Source: Anoplopoma fimbria
Lineage: Eukaryota; Chordata; Actinopteri; Perciformes; Anoplopomatidae
NCBI RefSeq assembly: GCF_027596085.1
Contig: NC_072471.1
Coordinates: 7,170,028 to 7,234,027, forward strand
Reading direction: 5' to 3'
Length of the DNA: 64,000 nucleotides
Below, piece after piece: positions 24,610-36,600 of the stretch. Both the position numbers and the translations under genes were made by a program. The number at the start of each line of letters is the position of its first letter. The first letter of the stretch is position 1. A model generated the notes under the pieces. It worked only from the letters and a program-made list of their open reading frames with translations, made no database searches and was not told where the DNA came from.

Positions 24610-26690
24610 ATGTTTTGGTTCAAGCAAGGACTGTGCTTTCTACCAGTGTTTCTGGTCATCTGGTCCTCCAGCACTTTCATTATTTCCTACCTTATTGCGC
24701 TTTTCAGACATGATGTCGACATAATATTCCCATACATAAGGTAAGTATTATTTGTTTTCAGAAAATGGAAGGTATTCTTTGATGTTTAGGTAGTCCAATC
24801 TAAAATATAAGATTATTATTTTCAGTGATTTTCCTAAGCGCTAGAGTTTAGTTTCGTTTTCCTCTGCGTTGACTTGGCTGGTACCCAAACTCCAGCTGCA
24901 CGTAGCTCCTTTGTGCAGCTTTAGCCCTCTTTCTTTTCACTTCTCTCTTTAAAACTAGACTTTTATTTTAAGAAGAGACCACCAACGTTTCCTAAATGTT
25001 ACAAAAAGAAAGTCTAGTTCTAAATAACGGGAAGTTATGCTTTACTATCAACACATGTCTGTAATGTGAGGGCTCTAAACTAAAATGCAGATTTGTCTTT
25101 TGTCCCTTTTCAGTGACACAGGTGCAAACCCCCCAGAGAGCTGCATATTTGGCCTGATGACATTCATTTCTGCATGTGCAGGTATGTCCACTCCCATCAG
25201 TATGAAGATCTGCATTATCACATATGACTCTTTTGAGGCCACTTTGGGCTTTCCAGAGGGAGGAAGAAAGCTTTCCAAAGATGTTAGTTACATTTCCCCT
25301 TTTTGAGAAAATGAAAGCAAAATGTATTCGTCGGGATGCAAGTGGAAATTTTCCTTTTTGAAAAAGATTTCTTCAAAACTTTGTGGTAAATGCACGCTGT
25401 AATCTTCCCACAGGAATAGCCACCATATATGCCCGGTACAAGTATGTGGAGAAGCTGAGTGGGGACACAAGGGTGGTGAACCCTTGTCTCAATAAAACTG
25501 CTTTTGTTCTTGGGATTTTCTCCTGTCTGGGCATGTGCATCGTTGCAACGTTCCAGGTACGTCTTCACATATGGTGCACATTTTTAATCACATGTACTTA
25601 ATGTTTATAATGGCGTATTTGTTCTATTTTTTGTTTTGCAGGAAACGGCAGTGACAGAAGTTCACGATGTCGGAGCTCTAATGTTCTTTGTCTCGGGCAT
25701 CTTGTACATAATACTCCAGTCTGTCATATCATATCAAGCCTATCCATTTGGATCCTCCATGAGTGTGTGTCGAGTGCGTTCCGGTATCGCCACCATTGCC
25801 TTTTTGGCTTTTTTCCCCAGTATCCTTTCACATGAGCCTAATCTGTTAAAACACATGCAAAAAGTCTACATGCTTTGGTTTCCTGGTGATCTGTCTACTA
25901 TGTGAAGCAGCATTACATTACAGTCATTTAGCAGACGCTTTTATCCAAAGCGACTTACAATAAGTGTATTCAACATAGGTATTCAAGAGAACTGCTAGTC
26001 ACCAGAAGTGCATCTCCTTTCTTAAACAAGCATCTAAAAGCATAAACCAGAGCAAAAGTATAGTGCAGAAACAAACTAATACGAATACAAGAAGTGCTAC
26101 AAACTAATACGAATGCAATAAGTGCTACGAGCATGACATGCATTTAACCAGGAACTTCACTTCATGATTGCAACATTATACTCTTGGTGTTTGACTCATT
26201 AATAGTGTAAACCGTTGTTAAACGCCATTTTCCTTAATGGATAATTCAGCTTTCATCTGTGCGTTCTTTGTGACACAAACCACGCTGCACAGACAGAAAG
26301 ACGACAAGGTAGGCTGTCCTGTGTCACTATGTCATATACGTCGCTGAAACGCAACATATAGACAGATAAATAATCAACTATTTTAATGATTAAACATTTG
26401 GCTTCAACACTTACTTGTTGAATGTGTACTGATTGTCTGTGTCCCTCTTTCAGGACTATCCCTTCCATTTAGCCAGCGCTGTATGCGAGTGGATTGTTGC
26501 CTTCAGCTTCATCTGCTACTTCCTCACATACATCGACGATTTCAAGGTCAGTATCACTCCATCAAACAGAAAGTATTTTTATTTATTTTTATTTACTGCT
26601 GGAAAGGGTTCTCAATTATCTCCTTTTTTTTTTTTTTTTTTTTTCCTACAGTTGTTTACCTTACGAGTGAAAACAGAATTTCAGGAATAG
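24610..26690 (+). CDS. dram1: DNA damage-regulated autophagy modulator 1
   Basis: A lysosomal six-pass membrane protein of the DRAM/FRAG1 family; in mammals p53 induces it and it promotes autophagy. Seven exons: 24610-24740, 25114-25181, 25414-25556, 25642-25819, 26250-26308, 26454-26546, 26652-26690. They give 236 residues with all phases consistent (human DRAM1 is 238). Landmarks: N-terminal membrane segment with [15 protein letters not shown], first loop [15 protein letters not shown], helix 2 followed by [30 protein letters not shown], and the last helix region [19 protein letters not shown] then LTYIDDFK. The C-terminus is short ([12 protein letters not shown]). It is divergent from gnptab and convergent with washc3, as in human 12q23. 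Intron 4 contains a dispersed repeat. DRAM2 is the alternative, but gene order and the sequence favour DRAM1. Confidence 0.93.
25905..26140 (+). repeat. dispersed teleost SINE/MITE-like repeat in dram1 intron 4
   Basis: Contains 'cagtcatttagcagacgc' and 'ttatccaaagcgacttaca', a phrase found again and again in fish genomes as a non-autonomous repeat. Its right part holds a short internal duplication ('aaactaatacgaat' twice, about 26074 and 26101). Classification and exact borders are uncertain. Confidence 0.7.
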
Positions 26691-29600
26691 CCTTGATGAG
26701 TCTGCAACTGCCAGTGAAAGTCCGTATTTTCAAGTAAAAATGTGCTTCATTTGCTTTTGTAAAGCTTTTTATGTATTTTGTACATTTCCATTTTACACTG
26801 CAATGCTTTTATAATATTTTGCATTTTGTATGACCTGACTGAAATTATTGCTGGGTTGCAGGAGGTACATTGTTATTTATACACTTTGAACTGGTCCTAG
26901 CAGAAACAAACTGATCACATCCTGTGTCTTTGTACCTTTTATACGACCTGAAATAATTTTTTATACTGTAAGTGTACTTATTGTGACCTGTGTTCAAACA
27001 TTACTTTGCACTTTGCTCCTGACATGATGTTAACTTGCCAAACCAGCGTGACCCACCCTGTCCGACCTGTGACAAGTAATAAGGAGAAGTTCATCACACT
27101 GAGCACATGATAGCTCCACATGTGGTTAAATGAGCGTACCACTAAAACTGATGTTTTGGGAGTTTACACTGAAACTGTCTGTAAGTTACCAGAAACCTGC
27201 CTGAAATATTACTTCATATGTGGTCATTATTCAAATGCTGCCAGTAATTCCTCAACCAAAGTTACATTGCATTTTTTACACATTTTCCATTTGTGTTGTC
27301 TTTGGAGTGCTAGACTGTTGTGACAACAAATTAGGTAGAAAAAAAAATCAACTTTCTGTGGATGCTGTTATTCAGAGTTTTGGTTCTTACTATATGCTGC
27401 TACATGGTTCTACAGTGCAGCTATGGGGGAGATTTTGCTTGTATCTACAGCCTGGAGACAGCGGGGATTAGGCTACTTAATTAATTTGGTCAGTACGACA
27501 GCCAAATTAAATTGCTGTAATAAAATAAACCCGAAGCCTTTTAGAATTTCAGTGTGCTTTCATGCAGATCAATAACGCCTTTATTTCTCTGCCTTAGAGC
27601 AGCACACACAAGTTTTAAACCGTTCAACTAGAGTGACCTTTCCTTTTAGGAATTTAATTTGTAGGATTTCCGGTGGTCTGTTGAGGCAGAGGTTTCCAAA
27701 ACTTCACACATAAAATGTAATCGTCTGAACAATACAATTATTTTGAGTATCAGTGAAAAAAGTTTCTTATATTTTAACTTTTGACAATATATTGTAACAG
27801 ATGTTAATGGCGCAAGGACACTTAGAAGCTCTCTGAGACAAATTAGTGAATTTGGAATAAATAAATAAAAATTGATTTGAAACATGGGGAAGGATTAGTG
27901 TAAGGCTGCTTGAGATGTTTTTAATCACCTTCAACATATTTCTCTCACATGCTGGGAAGGCTTGTGACACCTTATATGCCGAGAAGAATGTTTGTGTCAT
28001 AGTGTCGGCTGTTGGCCAATTGAAAGATCACTATCACATTTGAGTATCAACTGATGTATTTTACCGGCCAGTACTTCTGGAGCATCTCTTTCTAGATAAA
28101 TGGTGATAAAGGGATGGGACTAACGTACAGTATCTATAAGAGAATATCCTATGCCGTAATGGTGGTCACATGAACACACATTATTAACTTGTCCACCACA
28201 GATACTGTATTTACAAGGGATATATTTGTTATTCAAACACTTTATTGGTACTGTTTTGCTCATGATTGAATGTACTGCACAGACTATGGTGCGTGGCTGA
28301 GCTGAAAAATAAAGATACACTTTTTTTTTTTAAAAACAAATTGTTTGACTTTATTACAGATCTTGCTTTTGTACACAAAGTGCTTTCCAGACTTCTCCTC
28401 ACTCATTTTTCTTTCACAGTCAGATATCATAGCGTAAAAGGCATTCATAGAAATGTTACGAATATTTATTTTGTGCGAAAGCGTTCCTGACTTATCTATT
28501 TTACATTTTCGGGCATGTAGTCATAAGCTGATAGAACTAACATAGTCAAACAAAACAAATCTGCAGGTACATTGTTCAGACAAGTGGTGTTTATCACTGT
28601 TTCACCAGTTAGTGCATGTTTGTTTGCTTTTCATTCCAGCTGAGGTTAGTGTGCAATACACGGATAATCCAGACAAAACATTTAAACTCTACAAACCCAA
28701 TTAAAGATTTAAAAACATGTCAATGGAAAAATTATTTGGCTAAGGAACTGCCTAAAGCAGAGCCAGACAAAACATTACTATTCATCATTTATTGTCTTTC
28801 ACTGGGGTCATTTGAGGTGTTTTTTGCTGTAATGTCACATGCAGCAGCTTTATAAAGTATTCAGATTTCACCTTTTGGTTCATAATACATTTGTAAAAAA
28901 TATGTTTTTTCTGCAACAATATTGTCTGTAAATTGATGGTCAACACCATAAAATGGGATACATTTTAAATGTATAACAAAAGGTCAAAATGTTAAGAGGT
29001 CTGAGTACTTTTCAAAGTCACTAGAATGTATTCTAAGATTAACAGTGAAAAGAGCAACAGAGGCCTCACGCTGAATGTACTGTAGGTTTTGTTCCTCCAC
29101 CACGGCCTCCTGTAAATGTTAGTGATGACTGTCAGGATATTCTGCATAAGACAATTAAATCACAGATTTGCTGCTCAAAAATAAAGAAAAAAACAAAAAG
29201 TGGTATTTAGCATTCTGTGAAAGGTCAAAATATTGCTGGAATAATTCTACCAGTGACAGCTGATATTTAGGAAGCAAAATCACATGCTGAACGACATGTG
29301 ATTTTGCTTCCCATTAAACTGGTATTGTGATATACAGTATATCAAAACTGAAAGTGTAATGTTGTAATTTCCCTCCTTTTGCTGAACACACAGAATCAAT
29401 GTGTGTGTCAAACATTGAAAGGAAATTTTTTTATAACTTTCAACTGATGAGTTTATCTCTTAAAGGCATTACACTGGGATAGTAGTGTGACAATCGAGAG
29501 TATTACTTTTTGTACAAAAATGACTTGCTACTGCCATGTTTTTAGTTCTACTGCTAACATAACCAACAGGGAAAATTATTCCCCCTTCAAAAATGCTAAA

Positions 29601-29845
29601 TGTATCAAAATTCAGGTCACGGACCGACTGTAAGCAAAACATTTTCAGTGCTTTTACACTGAAATTACAATCACTCTGGTTGGAGTTTCCTGTTTCAGGC
29701 ACTTACATCTGCAACTTCTCTCTTGTACTCCTTTACAAGCATACTGCAACCAACTTCTCTTTCTAAGTTGAGGCCTACAGAAGCTCAGAGCAGCGACGTG
29801 TTGCCTACACAGGAAGCTCTGTGGGTGATGGGGACAGAGGAAATG
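26691..29845. other. dram1 3' UTR and intergenic sequence up to washc3
   Basis: Non-coding sequence between convergent dram1 and washc3. An AATAAA at 28308-28313 is a candidate distal polyadenylation signal for dram1. A perfect hairpin lies at 29270-29311. No further exons are seen. Confidence 0.55.
29270..29311. repeat. perfect 17-bp inverted repeat, 8-bp loop
   Basis: GGAAGCAAAATCACATG at 29270-29286 and its exact reverse complement at 29295-29311. Weaker complementarity (ccagt / actgg) extends outward to about 29250 and 29325, so this may be the core of a small fold-back element. Confidence 0.9.
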
Positions 29846-31965
29846 TCAGTCGCTGAAAGATGACTCGCTGTCAGAGCTGGTGGCGTCCTCATCTTGATCC
29901 TCCGTGCTCCTCGCTCCTCCATCGGGCACGGGGGCGTCCGGTGTGCTGTCATCAGCAGTGAAGGGAATGTTATTGGTCAGTTTCATTAAATAAAAGATTA
30001 ATATGAGATCCTCACCAGTAACAGTAAAACACTCACTCAAGCAAGTTAGGATCCAAACCTTCCAGGACCATTTTATTCTTTATAGCCATAACTGGAACTC
30101 CCTGTGACAGATGAAACATGCATTGATAAATAGAACATACTATTTTTTTTTAATTTATTTTGTGATCCGTAAAGTCCGTAAGCAGGTGTTAGTGATGATT
30201 TACCACTTGAACCATCTTCAGGTATCGGGCGTAACGTGGGTCCTTGGCCACCGTCATGACATTCTCTGCAGCGGCTTCTGCTTTTGGGGTCTCTGCAGGC
30301 TCTGGTGCAGTCTGAGCCGGCTACAACATGAAACATGCAAATTACTATGACAGTGGAAAGTAGCAAGTGGTTTAGACGGCACAGGATATCAAATGTGGTA
30401 CATTATTTAGCATTTTTTAGTTGCTGGTACTCTTATGTAGTTTGCAGAATTTGTGGTTCGTAAAAGTGGATCTGGGTTGTTTGGGTTTGTAGTTTTTTAG
30501 CAATGCTTATGTTATTGTAAGAGGAGTAGTGCGACATTCTGTGAAGTTTGCGTACTTGCAGAGAGTTTGAAGAGAAGATCAACACAACCCCTAGATATAA
30601 GGGTGGTGTCAATCATCTCTTCTCTAACAACTTACCCTCAAAAAGAAGGCGAACTAGCACATTTATTAAATCTTAAATTATTCCTTTAAGTACAGCATAC
30701 TCGTTTGGCCGATCTTTTGTATTACGAATTGGTTGGTGCATCTACATAAAAGGCATGTACAAGGCTTTCTGAGAGAAACTATATTTAAATAAGGGTTCAA
30801 GAAAGTCGCCTTGGCTTTTGGCTAAAACTTACTATATACTTGTTTGTGTGCATGTCGGCGTATTCACCTGTGGCGGAGGCCGGGTCCCTGCTGGTGGACC
30901 TGGATCTGTTTGGCTCTGACTGGCCGTAGTGGGTCCGTTGGTCTGAGCAGGTTGCCGCTGACTGATTCCATCTATTGTGACGTCCTCGAGCCCGGGAATG
31001 GAGGACAGCTGCTCAGAAAAATTACAAACTTTAATATATGATCAGTGCATGGGCACGGCATGTATAAAGAGGGTCATAAAGTGCAGACAGAAGGACCAGA
31101 GAGGCTCAAGAACTCACCTTGGCTTCCAAAATGGAGAGGGTCGTTTCTATCTGCTGTATGCGGAGCGATATGTTTGCAAGTTTCTGTAGGAAAGAAGTAG
31201 GACAGAACATAGGATGAAGTGTTATAGAGGTTTTTGGTGTGTGGTGTGATCAGGAGAGCAGAGGCAAATTAAAAGACCAGAGTACAAGAAGATGCACAAA
31301 CCTCTTCACACACTGTGGAAAATCGGTTCAGGAATCGGACCGTGTGAACGACAAACTGATTGAGATAGGCGACAACTCTTCTCTGTTGAATAGCAGGGAC
31401 CTGAGGGAAACAGAGATAAAGATGTTTTAAAGAATGAACCCAGGGTGTGATGTACTGATTCACACGAATGATTCCCAATAATGTAATTTCTCCTTCTTAC
31501 GCTCTTTCAAACCACTGCATTCATTCAGTTTTGACATAGTAGATATTTGAAAATCACTGATTAATTACTACAGGTTTATTATATAAAATCATTGGGTGAA
31601 GATATGGAAGATTTTTGATAAAATATTTAAAATAAATAGATTTTTAAAAAATAGCAAAAATATGTAAACCAAATCTGAACCACTTTATACAATATTCTAC
31701 AATAGATTATTATTTAAATGAGCTGAGATCACTTAATTATTAAGTACAGACTGCTGCACAAAACAGTTATTAAAAAGGGATTTTAAAGGCAGTTAATTAC
31801 AGCTCATTTGTTTTGGTAAACAATGTTATTATCACTATCTGACTTGCTAAACACAAAGTCACCCTTCCTGTACTTTAAGCATCACATTAGTTAGCAGCAG
31901 GTCATGTTACCAACCTTAGTGAGATCAACACCAGACCCGACTATAGGCAGCCCGTCCTCGTCCAT
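29846..31965 (-). CDS. washc3: WASH complex subunit 3 (CCDC53)
   Basis: A small coiled-coil subunit of the WASH complex, which drives Arp2/3 actin branching on endosomes. Seven exons in transcript order: 31965-31915, 31400-31302, 31183-31118, 31008-30868, 30320-30204, 30101-30037, 29945-29846, giving 212 residues (human 194) with every phase matching. Landmarks: MDEDGLPIVGSGVDLTK; YLNQFVVHTVRFLNRFSTVC in the first helix; SLRIQQIETTLSILEAKL coiled coil; SSIPGLEDVTI; KDPRYARYLKMVQVGVPV; and an acidic C-terminus ending DSESSFSD as in mammals. The extra length is a Pro/Gln/Thr-rich linker in exon 4 and the start of exon 5, a low-conservation region in the family. It is head-to-head with the TIN2-zinc-finger gene. 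Confidence 0.95.
30525..30690. mobile_element. short fold-back MITE copy in washc3 intron 4
   Basis: The left side has 'gcgacattctgtgaagtttg' and 'gagaagatcaacac'; the right side is its approximate inverse 'gtgtcaatcatctcttctc', ending near 'aaattattcctttaag'. It looks like an internally deleted member of the family at 36365-36820. Confidence 0.55.
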
Positions 31966-32076
31966 GATGGATCCTAAACCTCCTACAGATTAAAAGAGCA
32001 CTTTCAGTTTTTAATAACGAGAATTTCCCGACAGAAATGGCTGCACAGAGAAACGTGTCATGTGACTCTGGACTCG

Positions 32077-32084
32077 TGACGTCA
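32077..32084. promoter_or_regulatory. CRE palindrome in the washc3 promoter region
   Basis: A full TGACGTCA site about 110 bases upstream of the washc3 start codon. An ETS-like 'cttcctgt' lies near 32143. Palindromic CRE plus ETS is typical of housekeeping promoters, and the site could serve either strand. Confidence 0.5.
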
Positions 32085-32273
32085 CGAGGTTAGAATCAGC
32101 CAACCATCAGCCATTTTATTAGCTTTTATTTTGAAAGTCCCGCTTCCTGTCTGTGGAAGAAAAAAAAACAACAACATCCGGTTATGACTTGCAGCTGCGT
32201 TTCACAATTTTGGATTATACATTTTTTTTTTATAAATTAATACGCCATTAAATCATGTGTTAAAATAACATTT

Positions 32274-32492
32274 AGTACAAGTCAAAAGTTTGGACACACC
32301 TTCTCATTCAATGGTTTTTCTATTTTTTATTTTAATTTTTTTCTACATTGTAGATTAATCTACAATTGAATGAATTAACACATATGGAATTATGTGGTAA
32401 ACAAACAAATGCTCAATAAACCAGAATATGTTTTATATTTTAGATTCTTCAAAGTAGTTGAATGAGAAGGTTTATTATTATTATTAATTATA

Positions 32493-32527
<35 letters not shown>

Positions 32528-32706
32528 TATTATTATTATATTATTTTTATTATTATTATATTCCTTTATTGATCCCCATGGGAGAAATTCGGGTGTTGCA
32601 GCAGCTCAACTACACAGAAACAGATAATAAATACGCATATTATACAATAAAATAAAAATAAAAATAGAATAAAAAGGTGTGTCCAAACTTTTGACTGGTT
32701 CTGTAT
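32274..32706. mobile_element. Tc1-like MITE split by a LINE-tail insertion
   Basis: The left arm starts near 'tagtacaagtcaaaagtttg' and the right arm ends 'ttttgactggttctgta'. The right arm is cut inside 'gaatgagaaggtgtgtcc'. The inserted segment (about 32472-32676) is a TTA-repeat tail plus a 3' LINE fragment in inverse orientation ('tttattgatccccatgggag'). The sequence AAGGT is repeated on both sides of the insert, as expected for a target-site duplication. Confidence 0.8.
32468..32560. repeat. (TTA)n microsatellite, LINE tail
   Basis: ATT/TTA trinucleotide run with small interruptions, directly joined to an inverted LINE 3' end. It is best read as the tail repeat of the inserted LINE. Confidence 0.9.
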
Positions 32707-33610
32707 AAAACATGCATTTGCAAATGTCCTTCCCCTCTGACACAAAATATAATTTTTCCAGAGATTTTTCTCTAAATGAATAACAGATTGAGACACTATC
32801 TTAAAACATATGTTACAACTTCAGTTAAATGTGTGTATTTGACCACAGCAGGATTGATTATAACTAATTCTACCTGATCATAATTACAACCAAGACTTAA
32901 ATAAAAAAATAAAACAATAATCCATAATTTTTTTTAGGTGCCAAACCTAAAGTACCTGTATGTCAGATATTCTTAAACACATCTTATTACATGAGGACAT
33001 ACATGATATGTTTAAAGCAGTCAAACTTTTATTTTGAAAAGAGGAAACGCAGAGTTGAGGAAACGGGTGCTTGCGTACTAACAGCGCATGTTACATTAAA
33101 AAAAAAAAAAACATTTAAAATTATTATACATTACAGAGATACACAGATACTGCACCAATGGAGGTTATTGGGCCAACAGAGAAAATAAACGGTAGGTATA
33201 TAAATAATAAATAATGTGCTCTCTCCTGTGTTTATGTCAGTCAAACAGTGAGCTGGATCCGTCTATTTAAAGGAAACATGCCAGTCAGGAGCTGATACAG
33301 CCAGAGTCTAAACAGTAATATCAAGAAATAGAGTTTGTTGTTTTGATGCCTAAAGAAAAGCTGCAGGTACTTCACCAGGTTGCAACTTGCAAACTCAAAT
33401 CAAGTAGTTTTATCCAGCAATTAGACGGGTTCATTGGCTTATTGCAGGTTCTAGGTAGGAGTTGTTATAATAAAGAAAATATTTATCTGTAATTTTGCCA
33501 TTGTTTTCATTATGCAAGATAATACCTGTATTATATTTCCAGTGTGAAAGAATTAAATTAATTTCATTTAGATAAGTATTTATGAGTATGTTTTGGAGGT
33601 CCTCTCTTGA

Positions 33611-36600
33611 ATGAAAAGCTCATTGATGCCCTCAACAGACCCATCTCTCACATTACAGCTTTATGTTTCAGACCCAGGCCTGCCTCTTTCCTCCCTTCGC
33701 CTCCTGGTGCCTCCTCTGCAGCTCCTGTCTGCAGCTATGTGGCAGCTGGCGAAGCAGAAAGATGTCATGAACTATGAGAAGCTTCAGGAGTTTGTGTTCA
33801 TGGTGACTGAGGCGGTCCCCGGACTGATCAACCACACACAGAGGGCCCAGCTCATTCTGGGTCTACGAGCAAGAGTGAGCAGAAGTTATATATTGTATCA
33901 CATTTTTTGTTTTTCCTCTTCTAATGATTTTGCTGTAACAATTTGTTGATGTTTCAGTTAATTCTGGAGCTTTGCAAAGGATCGGCTCGAGGTTTTGTTG
34001 ATTCTCATGTGATCCAGAGCCATTTGGATAGACTCCCAATAACCAATGCAAATACAGATGTAAGTACATGAAAAGAATACCCTTTCTTTTTTTTTTAAAC
34101 AAATAATGATTATCCTTAAGTGACATGAATCCTGAATGTGCCAGTACAGGGACACAGAGGTGAAAACAACAGAGTCCACTTTCATTGCACTTGTTCAGAG
34201 CCTGCTGAAAGATCCAGTTGAGAGAGCGTATTTCTTCCAGGTAAAACAGATTTAAATAATTTCTTCATTTGAGAATACTCTTAATAAATCCTACAGTGAA
34301 GTAACATTTCATTCTCTCCGACAGGAGGTGTTCCCAGTGGAATATGGACCACAATATAATGCTGCTCTGCACGTGTTACTGTGGGAGCTGCTTTCAAAAC
34401 TGGAAAAGCTGCTTCCTGTACCGGACCTAAAACAGGTCAGTCTGTCCCTCCAGTTGTCTCAGGTTGTTTTTTTCTTCTGCAAATGATATGTGTCATTTAT
34501 CACAAAACTGTGATTACAGACTGCAGCCTGGCTCGGCTCTGCTCCGTCTATGGTGGAGGAATGTGTTCAGTCCTCGCCTGAAGATCTGAGCTTAATCTTC
34601 GAGCACTACAGAAGTTCAGCACTCCTGAAAATGCCATGTGAGTAGAGCTGAAATGATAAGGCAGTCCACAGAATTTTTGTTATGTTTATGTCAATTTAAG
34701 TAAAATATAAAGAAAGAAAATGCCAAACATGCTCTGGTGTCAGTTTCTTATATGTAAGGATTTGTTATATCAGTAGGAATTTTTTCAATTGTACAATACA
34801 ATATTGATTTCTCAAATTTAAAGATCTATCTGTGCATCTGTATATTTTCTCAGTGAATATGTTTAAATTTGCACAGAATGTGTGTGTGCAACATTTCATA
34901 GTTTTGCATATTTGGCTGACCCACAATTCTATATTAGGGAAATGCATCATATTGTTACTTTAAGCTGTTTTATATGCAAAAGTAAACATGAACTTGAATA
35001 AAAAGGGTTTTACGTTTCCAGAATAAATTCTGAGAAGCACTTTTATATTCATGCAATATAGGTATTTATCTGATGCAACTGAATCCTCAAGCACCAAATA
35101 AAATTTTAAGTTTCTTAATCAAACAAACAATTTGAAGATATCACCTGGGAGAAATACAATTTTCACTATTTTCTGATGTTTTATAGGCTCAGCCAGTAGA
35201 CAATTCATTGATACAAGTATTAATCAATTTCCTTTAAAGTACAGTTTCTAACCAGAGATTCCTTGTTTTCTAGACGGTCCTTCGTCCACCATTGGTAGCT
35301 GCATCATGTCTGCTTTATCCATTCCTCCCTCGCAAAAGACAAACCTCTCTGTGGGACTGGAATCAATCCACAACTACGCTAATGTACTTAACCCCGTCAC
35401 TTTTGTTGGTACGGACCAGTACAGCGTTGTTGCTGTCTACACCGAAGTCGAAGTCGGAGCGTCTGAAGCAGATGAAGAAATGATCGAATCGGCTGAAGTG
35501 CAAGTTCAGACTGATTTCTACGAAGAGGAGATAGTGTCTGTTAGTGCGGATTACGCCGGCGCCGAGGAGGCTGCGAACTCGAGGGCAGAAGAAACAAGTG
35601 AAACTGTGGATGTCGCTAAAGCTCTGGAGACTCTGACGAAAACTTTTGCACTGAGGAAGGAGAGCCTTGGTCAAGATGTACTAACAGGAAAGAGTAATGA
35701 TTCATCCCTCAATGATGAACTGGGGTTAGGAAATGTAATAGATGAAGAAAAAACACATGAAGTACATGAAACAAGAGACCAAACTGATGAGAAAAGAGAA
35801 AATGTTGAAGAGGTGAATGAGGATTTAGAACCTGGAGGCAACGAGATCAATTTAAACTCCTGTGCAGACTTAAGGGATGAACATGAATCCTTTTCTGTCC
35901 ATGAAGAAATGACGGAAGTCCCCAGTGAGGATCCAGTCGCTGAAACACAACATTCTCCCAGTTCAGATAACGTGCGCCGATCGACTCGTCTACAAATGAA
36001 GACCTCACCCGGTTGTCAGGAGACGGAAAACATCCAGAGGTCTCCCAGGGAAAGTGGTGAAGAACCAAAAATGTACGAAAACTATTTTTAATGTAACACT
36101 AAAATAGCTTCCTGTGTTTTTGAAATAGTATTTTAAAATATGTTATCACCAGTTGGACAAGCTTATTGCTTTTTTTGTGACTCACATTTTTATTCAGGGA
36201 ACAGTCTTACAACATTACATAGTAACGGTAACAAAAAAAGTCTGGGAAATACATTTAGGCTAACAATTCTTCTCTACTGTTTTTTTTGGTTTTTTTTAAT
36301 GAATGTGCTTTATTCAATTTGTCTCATTTTTGTTTCATTTAGAAGATTCCTTTTAAGAAATAAGTTGACATTTTGGTAAATTTATGAGGCAAAAAAATCA
36401 ATACTACATTTACGTCTGTACGCTAAAAATGATGCTAAAGCCAGCAGCCGTTTAGCTTAGCTTATCATTAGGACTGGTAACAGTTTGATAGCATCTCCCT
36501 GTTAATTACAAGTCAGGCACATAACCCCCTTACAAATATACGTCACTGCTTTGTTTTTAACAGATTAAACAAACAAGAAACAAGAATAAGGTGTTGATAG

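Larger units (their letters stand above)
31966..33610. other. intergenic region between divergent washc3 and the TIN2-zinc-finger gene
   Basis: Contains the presumed washc3 promoter near 32077, an interrupted MITE (32274-32706) and AT-rich sequence. The 5' UTR of the plus-strand gene is probably within the last few hundred bases, but its first exon cannot be fixed from sequence alone. Confidence 0.5.
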
